A DNA stretch of 64,000 nucleotides from a virus, in the IMG/VR virus record IMGVR_UViG_3300023174_000140, positions 1 through 64,000 of that record; one strand, given 5' to 3'. Positions 23,140 through 29,515 of this stretch are shown one piece after another. How positions within the stretch are numbered: the first letter of the stretch is position 1; the number at the start of each line of letters is the position of its first letter. Made by a program: the position numbers and the translations under genes. The notes beneath the pieces were generated by a model that saw only the letters and a list, made by a program, of their open reading frames with translations, did no database searches and was not told the origin of the DNA.

Positions 23140-23287
23140 GTATATCGTTTTGCGAGATGGAGTTCGTGTGAGTGAAGATATGCACTCAAAGATTGAAGAT
23201 GCCGAGCAAGAAGCGGAGTTTTGGCGTAAAGTCATCCGCTCTTGGCCTGATGGAACGAAAGTTACCATCAAGAAAATCGGTGGATAA
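23129..23287 (+). CDS. small hypothetical protein (52 aa)
   Basis: Overlaps the previous gene by 11 bases, with a TGGAGG ribosome site inside it. Alpha/beta pattern. Confidence 0.5.
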   Translation: MNLKYIVLRDGVRVSEDMHSKIEDAEQEAEFWRKVIRSWPDGTKVTIKKIGG

Positions 23288-23326
23288 CTTCGGAGGCTGA
23301 CATTGAGCTACGGCTTAGTGTTGATT

Positions 23327-23417
23327 GCTAGGGTCGTCTAACTGGTTAAGACCCACGACTTATACTCGTGAAGCTCTAGATTTGAGCGTAATGAAGGTTC
23401 GAATCCTTCCCCTAGTA
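23327..23417 (+). tRNA. tRNA with anticodon TAT (Ile) and a long variable arm
   Basis: Acceptor GCTAGGG/CCCTAGT, D-stem GTCT/AGAC, anticodon stem CACGA/TCGTG around CTTATAC, T-arm GAAGG-TTCGAAT-CCTTC, A73. Between anticodon stem and T-arm there are 22 bases with a GCTC/GAGC stem, as in class II tRNAs. The anticodon reads the Ile codon AUA, but the arm is typical of Leu/Ser/Tyr tRNAs. Confidence 0.85.
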
Positions 23418-23450
23418 TGTAAAGCCTTATCATTCAACGAATTATTTTTA

Positions 23451-23478
23451 TTGACTATTTCTCTAACTCTTGTATATT
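23451..23478 (+). promoter_or_regulatory. leaderless promoter
   Basis: TTGACT, 16 bases, TATATT, 6 bases to the ATG at 23485. Confidence 0.8.
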
Positions 23479-23484
23479 AAACCT

Positions 23485-23694
23485 ATGACAAACAAACAAT
23501 CAGTTCCATTCTATGTGATGAATGTGTTCGGCCAAGATCGAGCTATCATCCTAAACACCTCAATCCGTATGTGCACAACCAAAGAGACTTGTTCTCTCAA
23601 AGACTTGGAAAATTATGCCAAGGCTTTTGCAGTAGAGTTCTTTCAAGTGCCAAAACCTTCCAGCTTTCCAGCTAAAGTGGGGCAAGTAGTTTAA
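23485..23694 (+). CDS. hypothetical protein overlapping a tRNA (69 aa)
   Basis: Start set by the promoter, 6 bases upstream. Not recognised. Its last five codons and stop lie within the 5' end of the next tRNA gene, so transcript processing of the tRNA would cut the mRNA. Confidence 0.6.
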   Translation: MTNKQSVPFYVMNVFGQDRAIILNTSIRMCTTKETCSLKDLENYAKAFAVEFFQVPKPSSFPAKVGQVV

Positions 23695-23751
23695 AGGTGA
23701 AACAGAGAACTCATAATTCTCCTAGTGCTGGTTCGAGTCCAGCCTTGCCCA
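23680..23751 (+). tRNA. tRNA with CAT anticodon (elongator Met or Ile2)
   Basis: Acceptor GGGCAAG/CTTGCCC, anticodon stem GAGAA/TTCTC around CTCATAA, T-arm GCTGG-TTCGAGT-CCAGC. The paired G1-C72 argues against initiator tRNA. Met versus lysidine-modified Ile2 cannot be settled here. Confidence 0.9.
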
Positions 23752-23771
23752 CTTCTCCTTCTGCAGATTGG

Positions 23772-23882
23772 ATGCTCAATTCCTATAGTAAGTATTGTGA
23801 GCCATCTCAAGAGGACATAGATTGGTATTTTAACAATAAAAGTATTGACAAAAAACAAAAACAGGATAACATTAAACTATGA
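23772..23882 (+). CDS. small protein (36 aa)
   Basis: Open from ATG 23772 after the tRNA and ends by ATGA overlap with the next gene. Carries the next promoter inside its end. Confidence 0.35.
   Translation: MLNSYSKYCEPSQEDIDWYFNNKSIDKKQKQDNIKL
23845..23872 (+). promoter_or_regulatory. leaderless promoter
   Basis: TTGACA, 16 bases, TAACAT, 6 bases to the ATG at 23879. Confidence 0.75.
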
Positions 23883-24265
23883 AACTAATTAAACAAAACC
23901 TCGGTGCTCATTGGGTCATCGGGATTAAAGGCAACAAGGACGAGATTGAGCAGTTCCACAATCGAGTCTATAATTGGGGTGGAACAAACGGAGAGCTTCA
24001 ATGGATGAGTAATGACTTTGCTTATTTTTGGATTACTCTCGAAAAGTTAGAGCGAGTGATGTTTAAGTATGTTATGAATGGTATCACAGATAAACTTGGC
24101 AAAAAGTTTCGTGGTGCTAAAGGTGGATTGAAAGCAGTTGCGATGAATCGTATTAAGAATACTATTGATAATATTCCAAACGAACATTTTGTTCGCACAG
24201 CACAAGTGGAGGATATTTATTCCCTCGGAACAATCTCTGCTGAAAAATTAGATAACGATAGCTAA
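23879..24265 (+). CDS. hypothetical protein, paralogue of the 31 kb minus-strand gene (128 aa)
   Basis: Shares YNWGGTNGELQWM, a KGGLKAVAMNRIK helix and a SLGTISAEK ending with the gene at 30763-31182. The two define a small family present twice, on opposite strands of the accessory region. No known function. Confidence 0.65.
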   Translation: MKLIKQNLGAHWVIGIKGNKDEIEQFHNRVYNWGGTNGELQWMSNDFAYFWITLEKLERVMFKYVMNGITDKLGKKFRGAKGGLKAVAMNRIKNTIDNIPNEHFVRTAQVEDIYSLGTISAEKLDNDS

Positions 24266-24271
24266 AAAATC

Positions 24272-24344
24272 CGCCTAGTAGCCCAATGGCAGAGGCAAAC
24301 GACTTAAAATCGTTATAGTGTCAGTTCGAGTCTGACCTAGGCGA
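24272..24344 (+). tRNA. tRNA-Leu-type anticodon TAA with a short variable loop
   Basis: Acceptor CGCCTAG/CTAGGCG, anticodon stem AACGA/TCGTT around CTTAAAA, T-arm GTCAG-TTCGAGT-CTGAC, A73. The anticodon reads UUA (Leu), but the variable loop is only five bases (ATAGT), unlike normal class II tRNA-Leu. The D-stem has three pairs. Confidence 0.88.
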
Positions 24345-24354
24345 AAAATTTGTT

Positions 24355-24428
24355 GCTCCTATAACTCAACTGGAGAGAGTAACAGTTTTCTAAACTGTAG
24401 GTTGCAGGTTCGATCCCTGCTAGGAGCG
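24355..24428 (+). tRNA. tRNA-Arg (anticodon TCT)
   Basis: Acceptor GCTCCTA/TAGGAGC, D-stem ACTC/GAGT, anticodon stem ACAGT/ACTGT around TTTCTAA, T-arm GCAGG-TTCGATC-CCTGC. Reads AGA, a common codon in this AT-rich genome. Confidence 0.95.
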
Positions 24429-24455
24429 AAATACTTTCTCTAAATAAAAAATAAA

Positions 24456-24587
24456 ATGTACTCTATTTATGTGAGAAATATTTTTGATAAATTTGGCGTA
24501 GAGTTTTTTGTTTTATTTTTAATGTTAGCGATATCGTGGGGCGGAATACAAGAGATACTGAAAATTATAATTACACATCTAAAGTAA
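24456..24587 (+). CDS. single-span membrane protein (43 aa)
   Basis: Hydrophobic helix at residues 15-33 (GVEFFVLFLMLAISWGG). Not recognised. Confidence 0.45.
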   Translation: MYSIYVRNIFDKFGVEFFVLFLMLAISWGGIQEILKIIITHLK

Positions 24588-24622
24588 GATTTGCCAAATA
24601 TCTAATAGGATATAATAAATAG

Positions 24623-24651
24623 TTGAAATATTTCCTAAATAATTGTAATAT
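24623..24651 (+). promoter_or_regulatory. promoter
   Basis: TTGAAA, 17 bases, TAATAT, 8 bases to the ATG at 24660. Confidence 0.55.
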
Positions 24652-24659
24652 ATATTGAT

Positions 24660-24821
24660 ATGAAAAGCGAAAATAGATTGAGCAAAATACTTGAGAAAAG
24701 AATCTTACAAAACGAAGATCCTAAGACTATTGCTCAAATAGATAAGTTTTTAAATAATTTAGAAGTTGTTTTCGTAAAGTGGGCGAAAGCTCATCCCAAT
24801 TGGAAAGAATCAGAAGAATAA
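24660..24821 (+). CDS. small helical protein (53 aa)
   Basis: Helical, basic N-terminus, acidic C-terminus. Complete unit between a promoter and dyad copy 3. Confidence 0.5.
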   Translation: MKSENRLSKILEKRILQNEDPKTIAQIDKFLNNLEVVFVKWAKAHPNWKESEE

Positions 24822-24830
24822 TTAAACTGT

Positions 24831-24907
24831 TGTAAGTTGTTGGTTATTAACTATTTACATTCGCGGGGGCTCTTCATGCGTAAGTCGTTGACTATCAACG
24901 AGATTTA
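24831..24907. repeat. dyad repeat copy 3
   Basis: Four half-sites; right pair GTAAGTCGTTGA/TCAACGAGATTTA is well conserved. Spacer TTCGCGGGGGCTCTTCATGC. Confidence 0.75.
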
Positions 24908-24921
24908 ATTTAAGATTTTTC

Positions 24922-24949
24922 TTGTGAAAAAACAAAGGTATGGTATATT
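24922..24949 (+). promoter_or_regulatory. leaderless promoter
   Basis: TTGTGA, 16 bases, TATATT, 6 bases to the ATG at 24956. Confidence 0.75.
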
Positions 24950-24955
24950 TAACCT

Positions 24956-25222
24956 ATGAACAAAATCAAAAACGCAATCATATACGCAACCTCATATCTG
25001 AAACACTTCGTCCTTTTCCTCTTGGGGCAAAGGTATTTAATCGAATACAAACCCTATGGTAAGGAGCAGGTTTATACCTACATCATCAGCAAACCCTCTT
25101 CTCATACCATCAGCAAGGCAGGGAATAAGCTATTCACTAGCTTCTGCTTTTCTGGTCGTATGGATTCTGGCGTGAAGCAATTCCGCTATGATCGAATCGC
25201 TGGTGGTCTTTCGCCAGTCTAA
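24956..25222 (+). CDS. hypothetical protein (88 aa)
   Basis: Not recognised. Amphipathic basic N-terminus, then a YTYIISKPSSHTISKAG segment and a conserved-looking YDRIAGGLSPV end. One-gene unit with its own promoter and terminator. Confidence 0.6.
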   Translation: MNKIKNAIIYATSYLKHFVLFLLGQRYLIEYKPYGKEQVYTYIISKPSSHTISKAGNKLFTSFCFSGRMDSGVKQFRYDRIAGGLSPV

Positions 25223-25244
25223 AAACAGAAAGACATTATAGAAA

Positions 25245-25274
25245 GGGCGAGGCCTAAAAAACCTCGCCTTTTTT
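25245..25274 (+). terminator. intrinsic terminator
   Basis: GGCGAGG and CCTCGCC pair over a 9-base loop, followed by six T. Confidence 0.92.
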
Positions 25275-25275
25275 A

Positions 25276-25303
25276 TTGCAGATAAACAAAAGTATGTTAA
25301 GAT
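25276..25303 (+). promoter_or_regulatory. promoter of structured RNA C
   Basis: TTGCAG, 16 bases, TAAGAT; predicted start at about 25310. It begins right after the previous terminator. Confidence 0.65.
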
Positions 25304-25307
25304 AGTT

Positions 25308-25530
25308 TTAGTTCTTCGATATCAGAGAAGGTTGACCGCAAGGTTGCAGTTCTGGAAAGTTTCTAATGGAAACATTAGTTATATATAACGGAACGCCAAT
25401 ACTTCTCTTGGCGAGTCTGACTAACTCCCATAAGAGGATGAACCTGCCAACGCCCAGAGTCAGAGGCGAAAGAGGAGCAGGATATTCCTTTACGAAATCA
25501 TGAGCGTAGAGGGTCGAAGAACTAATTTTT
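25308..25530 (+). ncRNA. structured RNA C (about 220 nt)
   Basis: A perfect 12-bp helix joins the two ends: TTAGTTCTTCGA (25308-25319) with TCGAAGAACTAA (25514-25525), followed by five T. Inside are CTAATG-GAAA-CATTAG with a GNRA loop, CGCCAA/TTGGCG, CTGACT/AGTCAG enclosing about 40 bases, and CCTTTACG/CGTAGAGG. CCTGC in the long loop can pair with GCAGG outside it, a possible pseudoknot. No open frame; promoter and terminator present. Not recognised as any class known to me. Its 3' end overlaps the stop of the minus-strand gene by a few bases. Confidence 0.75.
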
Positions 25531-25701
25531 ATTACGCCATTTTTCTCTGTGATTGAAAACCCAATCTAACAGAGCTTTTTCAAAACCAATATCGTGTCCT
25601 GCTTTTTCGCTTTCGAGCCATTTGTGCTTTAGGATTTCATTTCGCTCTTCAATAAACTTTTTATATAGAGCAGACGATTCAAGTAAACCAGAAACCTTCA
25701 T
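25522..25701 (-). CDS. conserved small protein (59 aa)
   Basis: The LLESSALYKKFIEERNEILKH segment, then ESEKAGHDIGFEKALLDWVFNHREKW, resembles a small domain I recall from several phages and plasmids; function unknown. A GTGTAAT box lies exactly 7 bases before the ATG on the minus strand, the late-type arrangement. Confidence 0.65.
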   Translation of the reverse strand: MKVSGLLESSALYKKFIEERNEILKHKWLESEKAGHDIGFEKALLDWVFNHREKWRNKN

Positions 25702-25708
25702 ATATTAT

Positions 25709-25715
25709 ATTACAC
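25709..25715 (-). promoter_or_regulatory. late-type GTGTAAT box, minus strand
   Basis: Read on the minus strand, GTGTAAT is followed by 7 bases and the ATG of the 59-aa gene. Confidence 0.5.
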
Positions 25716-25829
25716 CTATTCCCACGGCATCCACATCGTGGCAAACTCTTCTTCGAGTTTTTCTATTTTTTGTTGTTGTGCCATTTCGTTTGCGAGTTGC
25801 TTCAATGCTTTCATATCATCTAAATACAT
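25716..25829 (-). CDS. small helical protein (37 aa)
   Basis: Minus-strand ORF with an AAGGAG ribosome site 6 bases before the ATG. Gln/Glu-rich helix ending MWMPWE. A promoter with a normal leader lies upstream. Confidence 0.55.
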   Translation of the reverse strand: MYLDDMKALKQLANEMAQQQKIEKLEEEFATMWMPWE

Positions 25830-25857
25830 ATTAGCTCCTTTGGTTAGTGTTAACTTA

Positions 25858-25885
25858 ACATTAACATATTATATTAATTTGTCAA
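25858..25885 (-). promoter_or_regulatory. minus-strand promoter with a normal leader
   Basis: TTGACA, 16 bases, TAATGT on the minus strand; about 28 bases of leader with a ribosome site before the 37-aa gene. Confidence 0.7.
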
Positions 25886-25894
25886 TGTTTATAT

Positions 25895-25967
25895 CTCTTT
25901 GATAGCCAAGCATTTACGTCGGCAGGGGCTCTTGCGATGTAAATCGTTGATACTCAATGAAATTTAA
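25895..25967. repeat. dyad repeat copy 4
   Basis: Lies between divergent promoters. Right pair GTAAATCGTTGA/TCAATGAAATTTA; spacer TCGGCAGGGGCTCTTGC. Confidence 0.7.
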
Positions 25968-25970
25968 ATG

Positions 25971-25998
25971 TAGACAAAAAACAAAACTCTGATATATT
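25971..25998 (+). promoter_or_regulatory. leaderless promoter
   Basis: TAGACA, 16 bases, TATATT, 6 bases to the ATG at 26005. Confidence 0.7.
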
Positions 25999-26004
25999 TA
26001 AACT

Positions 26005-26844
26005 ATGAAAGTAAACGAAATTATCACCGAAAAATTCATCGAAGCCCTCAACAAAGGTGTCATCCCTTGGCAGAAGCCTTGGAAAGTTTTTGACCTCTGC
26101 AACGGAGTTTCCAAAAAGAATTATAGGGGCATCAATCAATTTTTGCTACGGATGCTGGCTTCTGATGATTTCTTTTTTACATTCAATCAGATTAAGGAAC
26201 TAGGTGGGAGAATCAAAAAGGGCGCTAAGTCTCATATGGTAGTTTATTACAAACTCCTCAAAACAGAAAGCAACAATGAAACCAAAACTTTCCCCATGAT
26301 GAGATTCTATAAAGTTTTTGGATTGAGTGATATTGAGGGCATGAAGTGGAAACAGCCCGAAGTTAAGAAGCTGGATTTTTCACCAGTAGAAGAAGCAGAA
26401 AAGTTGATTAACAAGTGCGTGATTCAGATTAAACATGGTGGAAGTCGTGCCTGTTATTATCCACAGGAACATAAGATTGATTTGCCCCCAAAAGAAAACT
26501 TCACCAGCGTTGAGGAGTATTATTCTACAGCGTTCCATGAGATTGGTCACGCTATGCACAAGGCTACAAGCGATGAAGTGAAGAATGGATTTGGAACGCA
26601 GAATTATAGCAAAGAAGAATTGACAGCAGAGATTTTTGCAAGCCTTTGCCTTAACTTCTGCGGAATTGATTCGGAAAAATGCTTTAACAATTCTGCGAGC
26701 TATCTTTCAAGCTGGCTTCAAGTTTTGAAAAAAGATATGAACTTTATCATCTCAGCTTCTAGCAAAGCCCAAAAAAGATTTGATGCTTTTATTGATAGAA
26801 AAGAAAGCGAAGAGATTCCAGAAGAAGAAGCTGCAACTGCTTAA
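26005..26844 (+). CDS. ArdC-like antirestriction / zincin protein
   Basis: N-terminal domain (about 1-120) matches the ArdC ssDNA-binding region: IIEKFIEALNKG-like start, PWQKPW, NYRGINQFLL, GGRIKKGAKS and FYKVFGLSDIEG. The C-terminal part is a metallopeptidase-type domain with HEIGH (178-182) and Glu209 in EELTAE as likely third zinc ligand. In plasmid ArdC this arrangement protects incoming DNA from restriction. Family call is strong; whether it acts in antirestriction here is inferred. One-gene cassette between dyad copies 4 and 5. Confidence 0.8.
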   Translation: MKVNEIITEKFIEALNKGVIPWQKPWKVFDLCNGVSKKNYRGINQFLLRMLASDDFFFTFNQIKELGGRIKKGAKSHMVVYYKLLKTESNNETKTFPMMRFYKVFGLSDIEGMKWKQPEVKKLDFSPVEEAEKLINKCVIQIKHGGSRACYYPQEHKIDLPPKENFTSVEEYYSTAFHEIGHAMHKATSDEVKNGFGTQNYSKEELTAEIFASLCLNFCGIDSEKCFNNSASYLSSWLQVLKKDMNFIISASSKAQKRFDAFIDRKESEEIPEEEAATA

Positions 26845-26908
26845 GTCTCAACGATTTACGCAAGCAACCTCCCTGCATATGTAAGTCATTGATAGTCAAT
26901 GAGATTTA
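26842..26908. repeat. dyad repeat copy 5
   Basis: Three clear half-sites (the first is truncated by the preceding gene end); spacer AAGCAACCTCCCTGCAT. Confidence 0.7.
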
Positions 26909-26922
26909 ATTGTAAAAAAAAC

Positions 26923-26950
26923 TTGTCCCAAAACAAAAACGTGGTAACCT
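26923..26950 (+). promoter_or_regulatory. leaderless promoter
   Basis: TTGTCC, 16 bases, TAACCT, 6 bases to the ATG at 26957. Confidence 0.65.
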
Positions 26951-26956
26951 ATTTTT

Positions 26957-27592
26957 ATGTTCAAAAACAAAAAACAAGCCGAAGAGATTGTTGGCACACT
27001 CTCAAAACCCTCAAAGATGCCTGGATATGCTTATTCAACGCCCGCAAAGCGTTGTCTTATCGGGCAGAAAATGCGGAATGTTGTAGGAAGCATTTGTGCT
27101 TTTTGCTATGCTCTTAAAGGGCGTTATGTTTTCCCCAATGTTCAAAAAGCTATGGAAAAGCGTTTTGCTTCTCTTACCAATGATTTGTGGGTGGATGCTA
27201 TGACATACTTAATCGGCAAGGTTAAGAATCCGCATTTCAGGTGGCACGATTCGGGCGATTTGCAAGGTGTGTGGCATATTGAAAAGATTGTGAAGATTGC
27301 AAAGAATCTTCCTCACATTTCTTTTTGGCTTCCAACTCGTGAATATGCTTTCGTTTCAACCTATATTGAACAAGGCGGTGAAGTTCCTAGCAATCTTACT
27401 ATCCGTTTGTCTGCTCTGATGATGGATGGCCCCGCACCCGTAGGAATTGCACAACGCCTTGGCTTATGCGTTAGCGGTGCAAGCAAGTTAGGAAACTTTA
27501 ACTGCCCAAGCTCCAAGCAAGGCAACAAGTGCGGTGATTGTCGCAAGTGTTGGGATAAAAATGAGTTTGCAATCGACTATAAAAAGCATTAA
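26957..27592 (+). CDS. GP88-like phage protein
   Basis: Resembles the phage gene product 88 family: SKMPGYAYSTPAKRC, GSICAFCYALKGRY, FRWHDSGDL, FWLPTREYAF, IRLSALMMDGPAP and a Cys-rich end CGDCRKCWD. The many conserved cysteines (33, 47, 50, 171, 183, 192, 195, 198) could bind a metal or iron-sulfur cluster. The family is widespread in phages and no activity is established. One-gene cassette start; two tiny genes follow. Confidence 0.75.
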   Translation: MFKNKKQAEEIVGTLSKPSKMPGYAYSTPAKRCLIGQKMRNVVGSICAFCYALKGRYVFPNVQKAMEKRFASLTNDLWVDAMTYLIGKVKNPHFRWHDSGDLQGVWHIEKIVKIAKNLPHISFWLPTREYAFVSTYIEQGGEVPSNLTIRLSALMMDGPAPVGIAQRLGLCVSGASKLGNFNCPSSKQGNKCGDCRKCWDKNEFAIDYKKH

Positions 27593-27601
27593 GATGTCTA
27601 G

Positions 27602-27661
27602 ATGACATTAATCTTTTTAATTATCCTTGGAATATTATTATCACTATTTATAACATACTAA
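27602..27661 (+). CDS. 19-residue membrane micro-protein
   Basis: Almost entirely hydrophobic (LIFLIILGILLSLFITY); sits between two real genes. Confidence 0.35.
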   Translation: MTLIFLIILGILLSLFITY

Positions 27662-27662
27662 A

Positions 27663-27812
27663 ATGAAAATTGAAAAACTCTTAAATGAAAATCTAGAATC
27701 TTTTTATCCTTGGAATGATTCTGATAATCCTCCACTCGACACAAACAAAAGTTTTGTAGAAAAACAGAGAGAGATTGACGAAGTATTCGAAGGTTGGCGA
27801 GCGAGTATGTAA
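27663..27812 (+). CDS. small acidic protein (49 aa)
   Basis: Follows the micro-protein by one base. Pro/Asp-rich middle and a C-terminal helix; not recognised. Confidence 0.45.
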   Translation: MKIEKLLNENLESFYPWNDSDNPPLDTNKSFVEKQREIDEVFEGWRASM

Positions 27813-27825
27813 AAAACTTGCTGGT

Positions 27826-27900
27826 GTAAGTCTTTGATTATCAAGGATTTACATCGGCGGCCTCCCTGCGTGCGTAAGTTGTTGATAACCAACTACTTAC
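27826..27900. repeat. dyad repeat copy 6 (clearest copy)
   Basis: Half-sites GTAAGTCTTTGA, TCAAGGATTTAC, GTAAGTTGTTGA and CCAACTACTTAC around ATCGGCGGCCTCCCTGCGTGC. The CTT/AGG change in the left pair is compensated, so the stem is kept. Lies between convergent genes. Confidence 0.85.
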
Positions 27901-28160
27901 TCACCACATAAATTTTCATCACCAGCCCAGCCAAAATCCTCCATTTGATAACACCCGCCATTATAGTCTTCGTCAGTTCCATGGCCAGCAGAAGCCATAG
28001 CAGAGTCGAAGTCGCCATCCATAGAGTCGTCTGGCTCGTTCGAGGTTTCGGATTTGATAGCGCGATCATCTTCGCGCATCTGGTTAAGGATGTCGCGCAC
28101 ATCCAGCGGAGACAGCATATGCTGGCTCATCCACTCCTTGAGAGAGGCTTTGTAGTCCAT
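27897..28160 (-). CDS. acidic hypothetical protein (87 aa)
   Basis: Start at the ATG at 28160, with a GGAGG ribosome site inside the upstream gene. N-terminal YKASLKEWMSQHMLSPLDVRDIL looks like a helical domain; the rest is D/E/G-rich and likely disordered. Confidence 0.6.
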   Translation of the reverse strand: MDYKASLKEWMSQHMLSPLDVRDILNQMREDDRAIKSETSNEPDDSMDGDFDSAMASAGHGTDEDYNGGCYQMEDFGWAGDENLCGE

Positions 28161-28161
28161 A

Positions 28162-28326
28162 TTATTTGACCTCCACAATAGTTTCATTGGAGCCATAGAC
28201 TCCAGACAACGCATCGAGCATTGCATTAACTTCATCATTGGAATTGATGAAATCAAAGAACGCATTAGCGTCCGCATAAACTTCCTCGCAGGTTTCCGTC
28301 GATAGAGCTGTGATTTCGTTTGTCAT
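28162..28326 (-). CDS. small acidic protein (54 aa)
   Basis: First gene of a two-gene minus-strand unit behind a leaderless promoter. Helical, acidic; not recognised. Confidence 0.55.
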   Translation of the reverse strand: MTNEITALSTETCEEVYADANAFFDFINSNDEVNAMLDALSGVYGSNETIVEVK

Positions 28327-28332
28327 AGATTA

Positions 28333-28360
28333 AATGTATCACAGATTATTTTTAGCGCAA
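28333..28360 (-). promoter_or_regulatory. minus-strand leaderless promoter
   Basis: TTGCGC, 16 bases, TACATT, 6 bases to the ATG at 28326. Confidence 0.7.
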
Positions 28361-28403
28361 CATTTATTTTTAAAAAAATTGAATAGAAGAATTGCTAATA
28401 GTA

Positions 28404-28452
28404 AATAGGAAATAGCCTAATAGGAAATAGCTCAATACAAAATAGGAAATCA
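28404..28452. repeat. iteron-like direct repeats
   Basis: AAATAGGAAATAG, TAATAGGAAATAG and AAAATAGGAAATC, spaced at about 15-21 bases. Confidence 0.55.
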
Positions 28453-28485
28453 CAATATCAAAATGTTATGCCCGATTTATCTTTA

Positions 28486-28562
28486 TGCGTAAGTCGTTGA
28501 CTATCAAGGGTTTACGCGCGCGGCGGGCTTTCTTTTGTAAGTGTTTGATAATCAACATATTT
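28486..28562. repeat. dyad repeat copy 7
   Basis: GTAAGTCGTTGA/TCAAGGGTTTACG and GTAAGTGTTTGA/TCAACATATTTGA around a CGCGCGGCGGGCTTTC spacer. Confidence 0.7.
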
Positions 28563-28642
28563 GATCTTTTACTTTCATTCAGGTTTTGTCTAAAAATCGG
28601 TTTGGATCTTTTGCTTTCGTTCAGGTTTTGTCGCAAGATCAG
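28560..28642. repeat. tandem repeat, two copies of about 41 bases
   Basis: Both copies share TTTGATCTTTTxCTTTCxTT-like sequence followed by CAGGTTTTGTC and a variable A/G tail. Confidence 0.7.
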
Positions 28643-28647
28643 ATTTT

Positions 28648-28722
28648 ATAAGTTGTTATTTGTTAAGGATTTACGCAAAAAACCTCCCTGCATGCGTAAA
28701 TTGTTGATACTTAGTTACTTAC
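28648..28722. repeat. dyad repeat copy 8
   Basis: Half-sites around AAAAAACCTCCCTGCATGC; same spacer type as copies 5 and 6. Confidence 0.7.
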
Positions 28723-28875
28723 AGCAGGTCTCGAAGATTCAAACAACTCGCAGAAAGATAGTAAAAAAATCTTTCACGCAAAAAGTTTTTCTGCTCACCA
28801 TTTTTCACAGCGAGTCTATAAGTTTTTTTATTTATTTTGAAAAGTATTTTTTTCATTCGTATTGTTAAGTCCATA

Positions 28876-29058
28876 TTATTTGCTCAACCTTTCTTGTGCA
28901 TCTTTGAGATATTCAAGAGCTTCTCTGATTGATTCGTTTTGCCAACCTTTTGTATAAGGTTTGACTGCTTCTAATTTAATCACAGCAACCGAGAGGCAAC
29001 CTTTTGCCCATCCTTTGTTGTGTGCTTCATTCATTATTTTTTCAACTTCAATTTCCAT
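28876..29058 (-). CDS. hypothetical helical protein (60 aa)
   Basis: Start at the ATG at 29058, 6 bases after AAGGAG. MEIEVEKIMNEAHNKGWAKG and a C-terminal EALEYLKDAQERL helix. Downstream gene of a two-gene unit. Confidence 0.55.
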   Translation of the reverse strand: MEIEVEKIMNEAHNKGWAKGCLSVAVIKLEAVKPYTKGWQNESIREALEYLKDAQERLSK

Positions 29059-29059
29059 A

Positions 29060-29479
29060 TTAGTCTCCTTTATATTGTCCACCGCTGTTATATGCTTCAG
29101 AGATTCCAGCAGAGATTCTTTTAGTCAATTTTACTTGTTCTAAAAGTTCTTCGGTTGATTCAACTTTTTTAATGTCGAAGTATTTTCCAACACTCGTCAA
29201 AAGTTCATATCCACCCGAAAGAGTCCAAAGCATTAGATTCTTTAAGAAAGGTAGGTTTGAGTAATGGCTATGCTCTTTTTCATCAGCATACCAGATTTCG
29301 GTTTCAGTAGTTTCACCACCGATTCTCCAAAACGATTTATAGGAAACTTGGATAAAGTCTCCTGCTTTGATGTTGAGCGAACGGAAAGCCTCAACTGCTT
29401 CTTTTTCTTTGCGAGCATTTTCAGCCCTAGCAAGTATCATTTTTTCTCTGAATTGTTTATTCTTTTCTTTTGTTGTCAT
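29060..29479 (-). CDS. hypothetical protein (139 aa)
   Basis: Charged N-terminal helix (residues 1-33) followed by a beta-rich GDFIQVSYKSFWRIGG domain. Behind a leaderless promoter; not recognised. Confidence 0.6.
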   Translation of the reverse strand: MTTKEKNKQFREKMILARAENARKEKEAVEAFRSLNIKAGDFIQVSYKSFWRIGGETTETEIWYADEKEHSHYSNLPFLKNLMLWTLSGGYELLTSVGKYFDIKKVESTEELLEQVKLTKRISAGISEAYNSGGQYKGD

Positions 29480-29485
29480 ATCTAT

Positions 29486-29513
29486 AATCTATCACACTTT
29501 CCTATTTTGTCAA
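29486..29513 (-). promoter_or_regulatory. minus-strand leaderless promoter
   Basis: TTGACA, 16 bases, TAGATT, 6 bases to the ATG at 29479. Confidence 0.8.
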
Positions 29514-29515
29514 GC

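Larger units (their letters stand above)
28361..28875. other. long non-coding region with iteron-like and tandem repeats
   Basis: No convincing gene on either strand. From left to right: three spaced copies of an AATAGGAAATAG-type word (28404-28452), dyad copy 7, a tandem repeat of about 41 bases (28560-28642), dyad copy 8 and an AT-rich stretch with long A and T runs. Candidate origin or control region. Confidence 0.55.

Noticed and set aside
23697-23882. Long form of the 36-aa ORF
   Set aside because: The upstream part is the tRNA read as protein.
25553-25834. Plus-strand ORF of 93 aa
   Set aside because: Antisense to two minus-strand genes with ribosome site or late box; those are better supported.
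28485-28868. Plus-strand ORF of 127 aa in the repeat region
   Set aside because: It runs through dyad copies 7 and 8 and the tandem repeat; repeated low-complexity product and no start signal.
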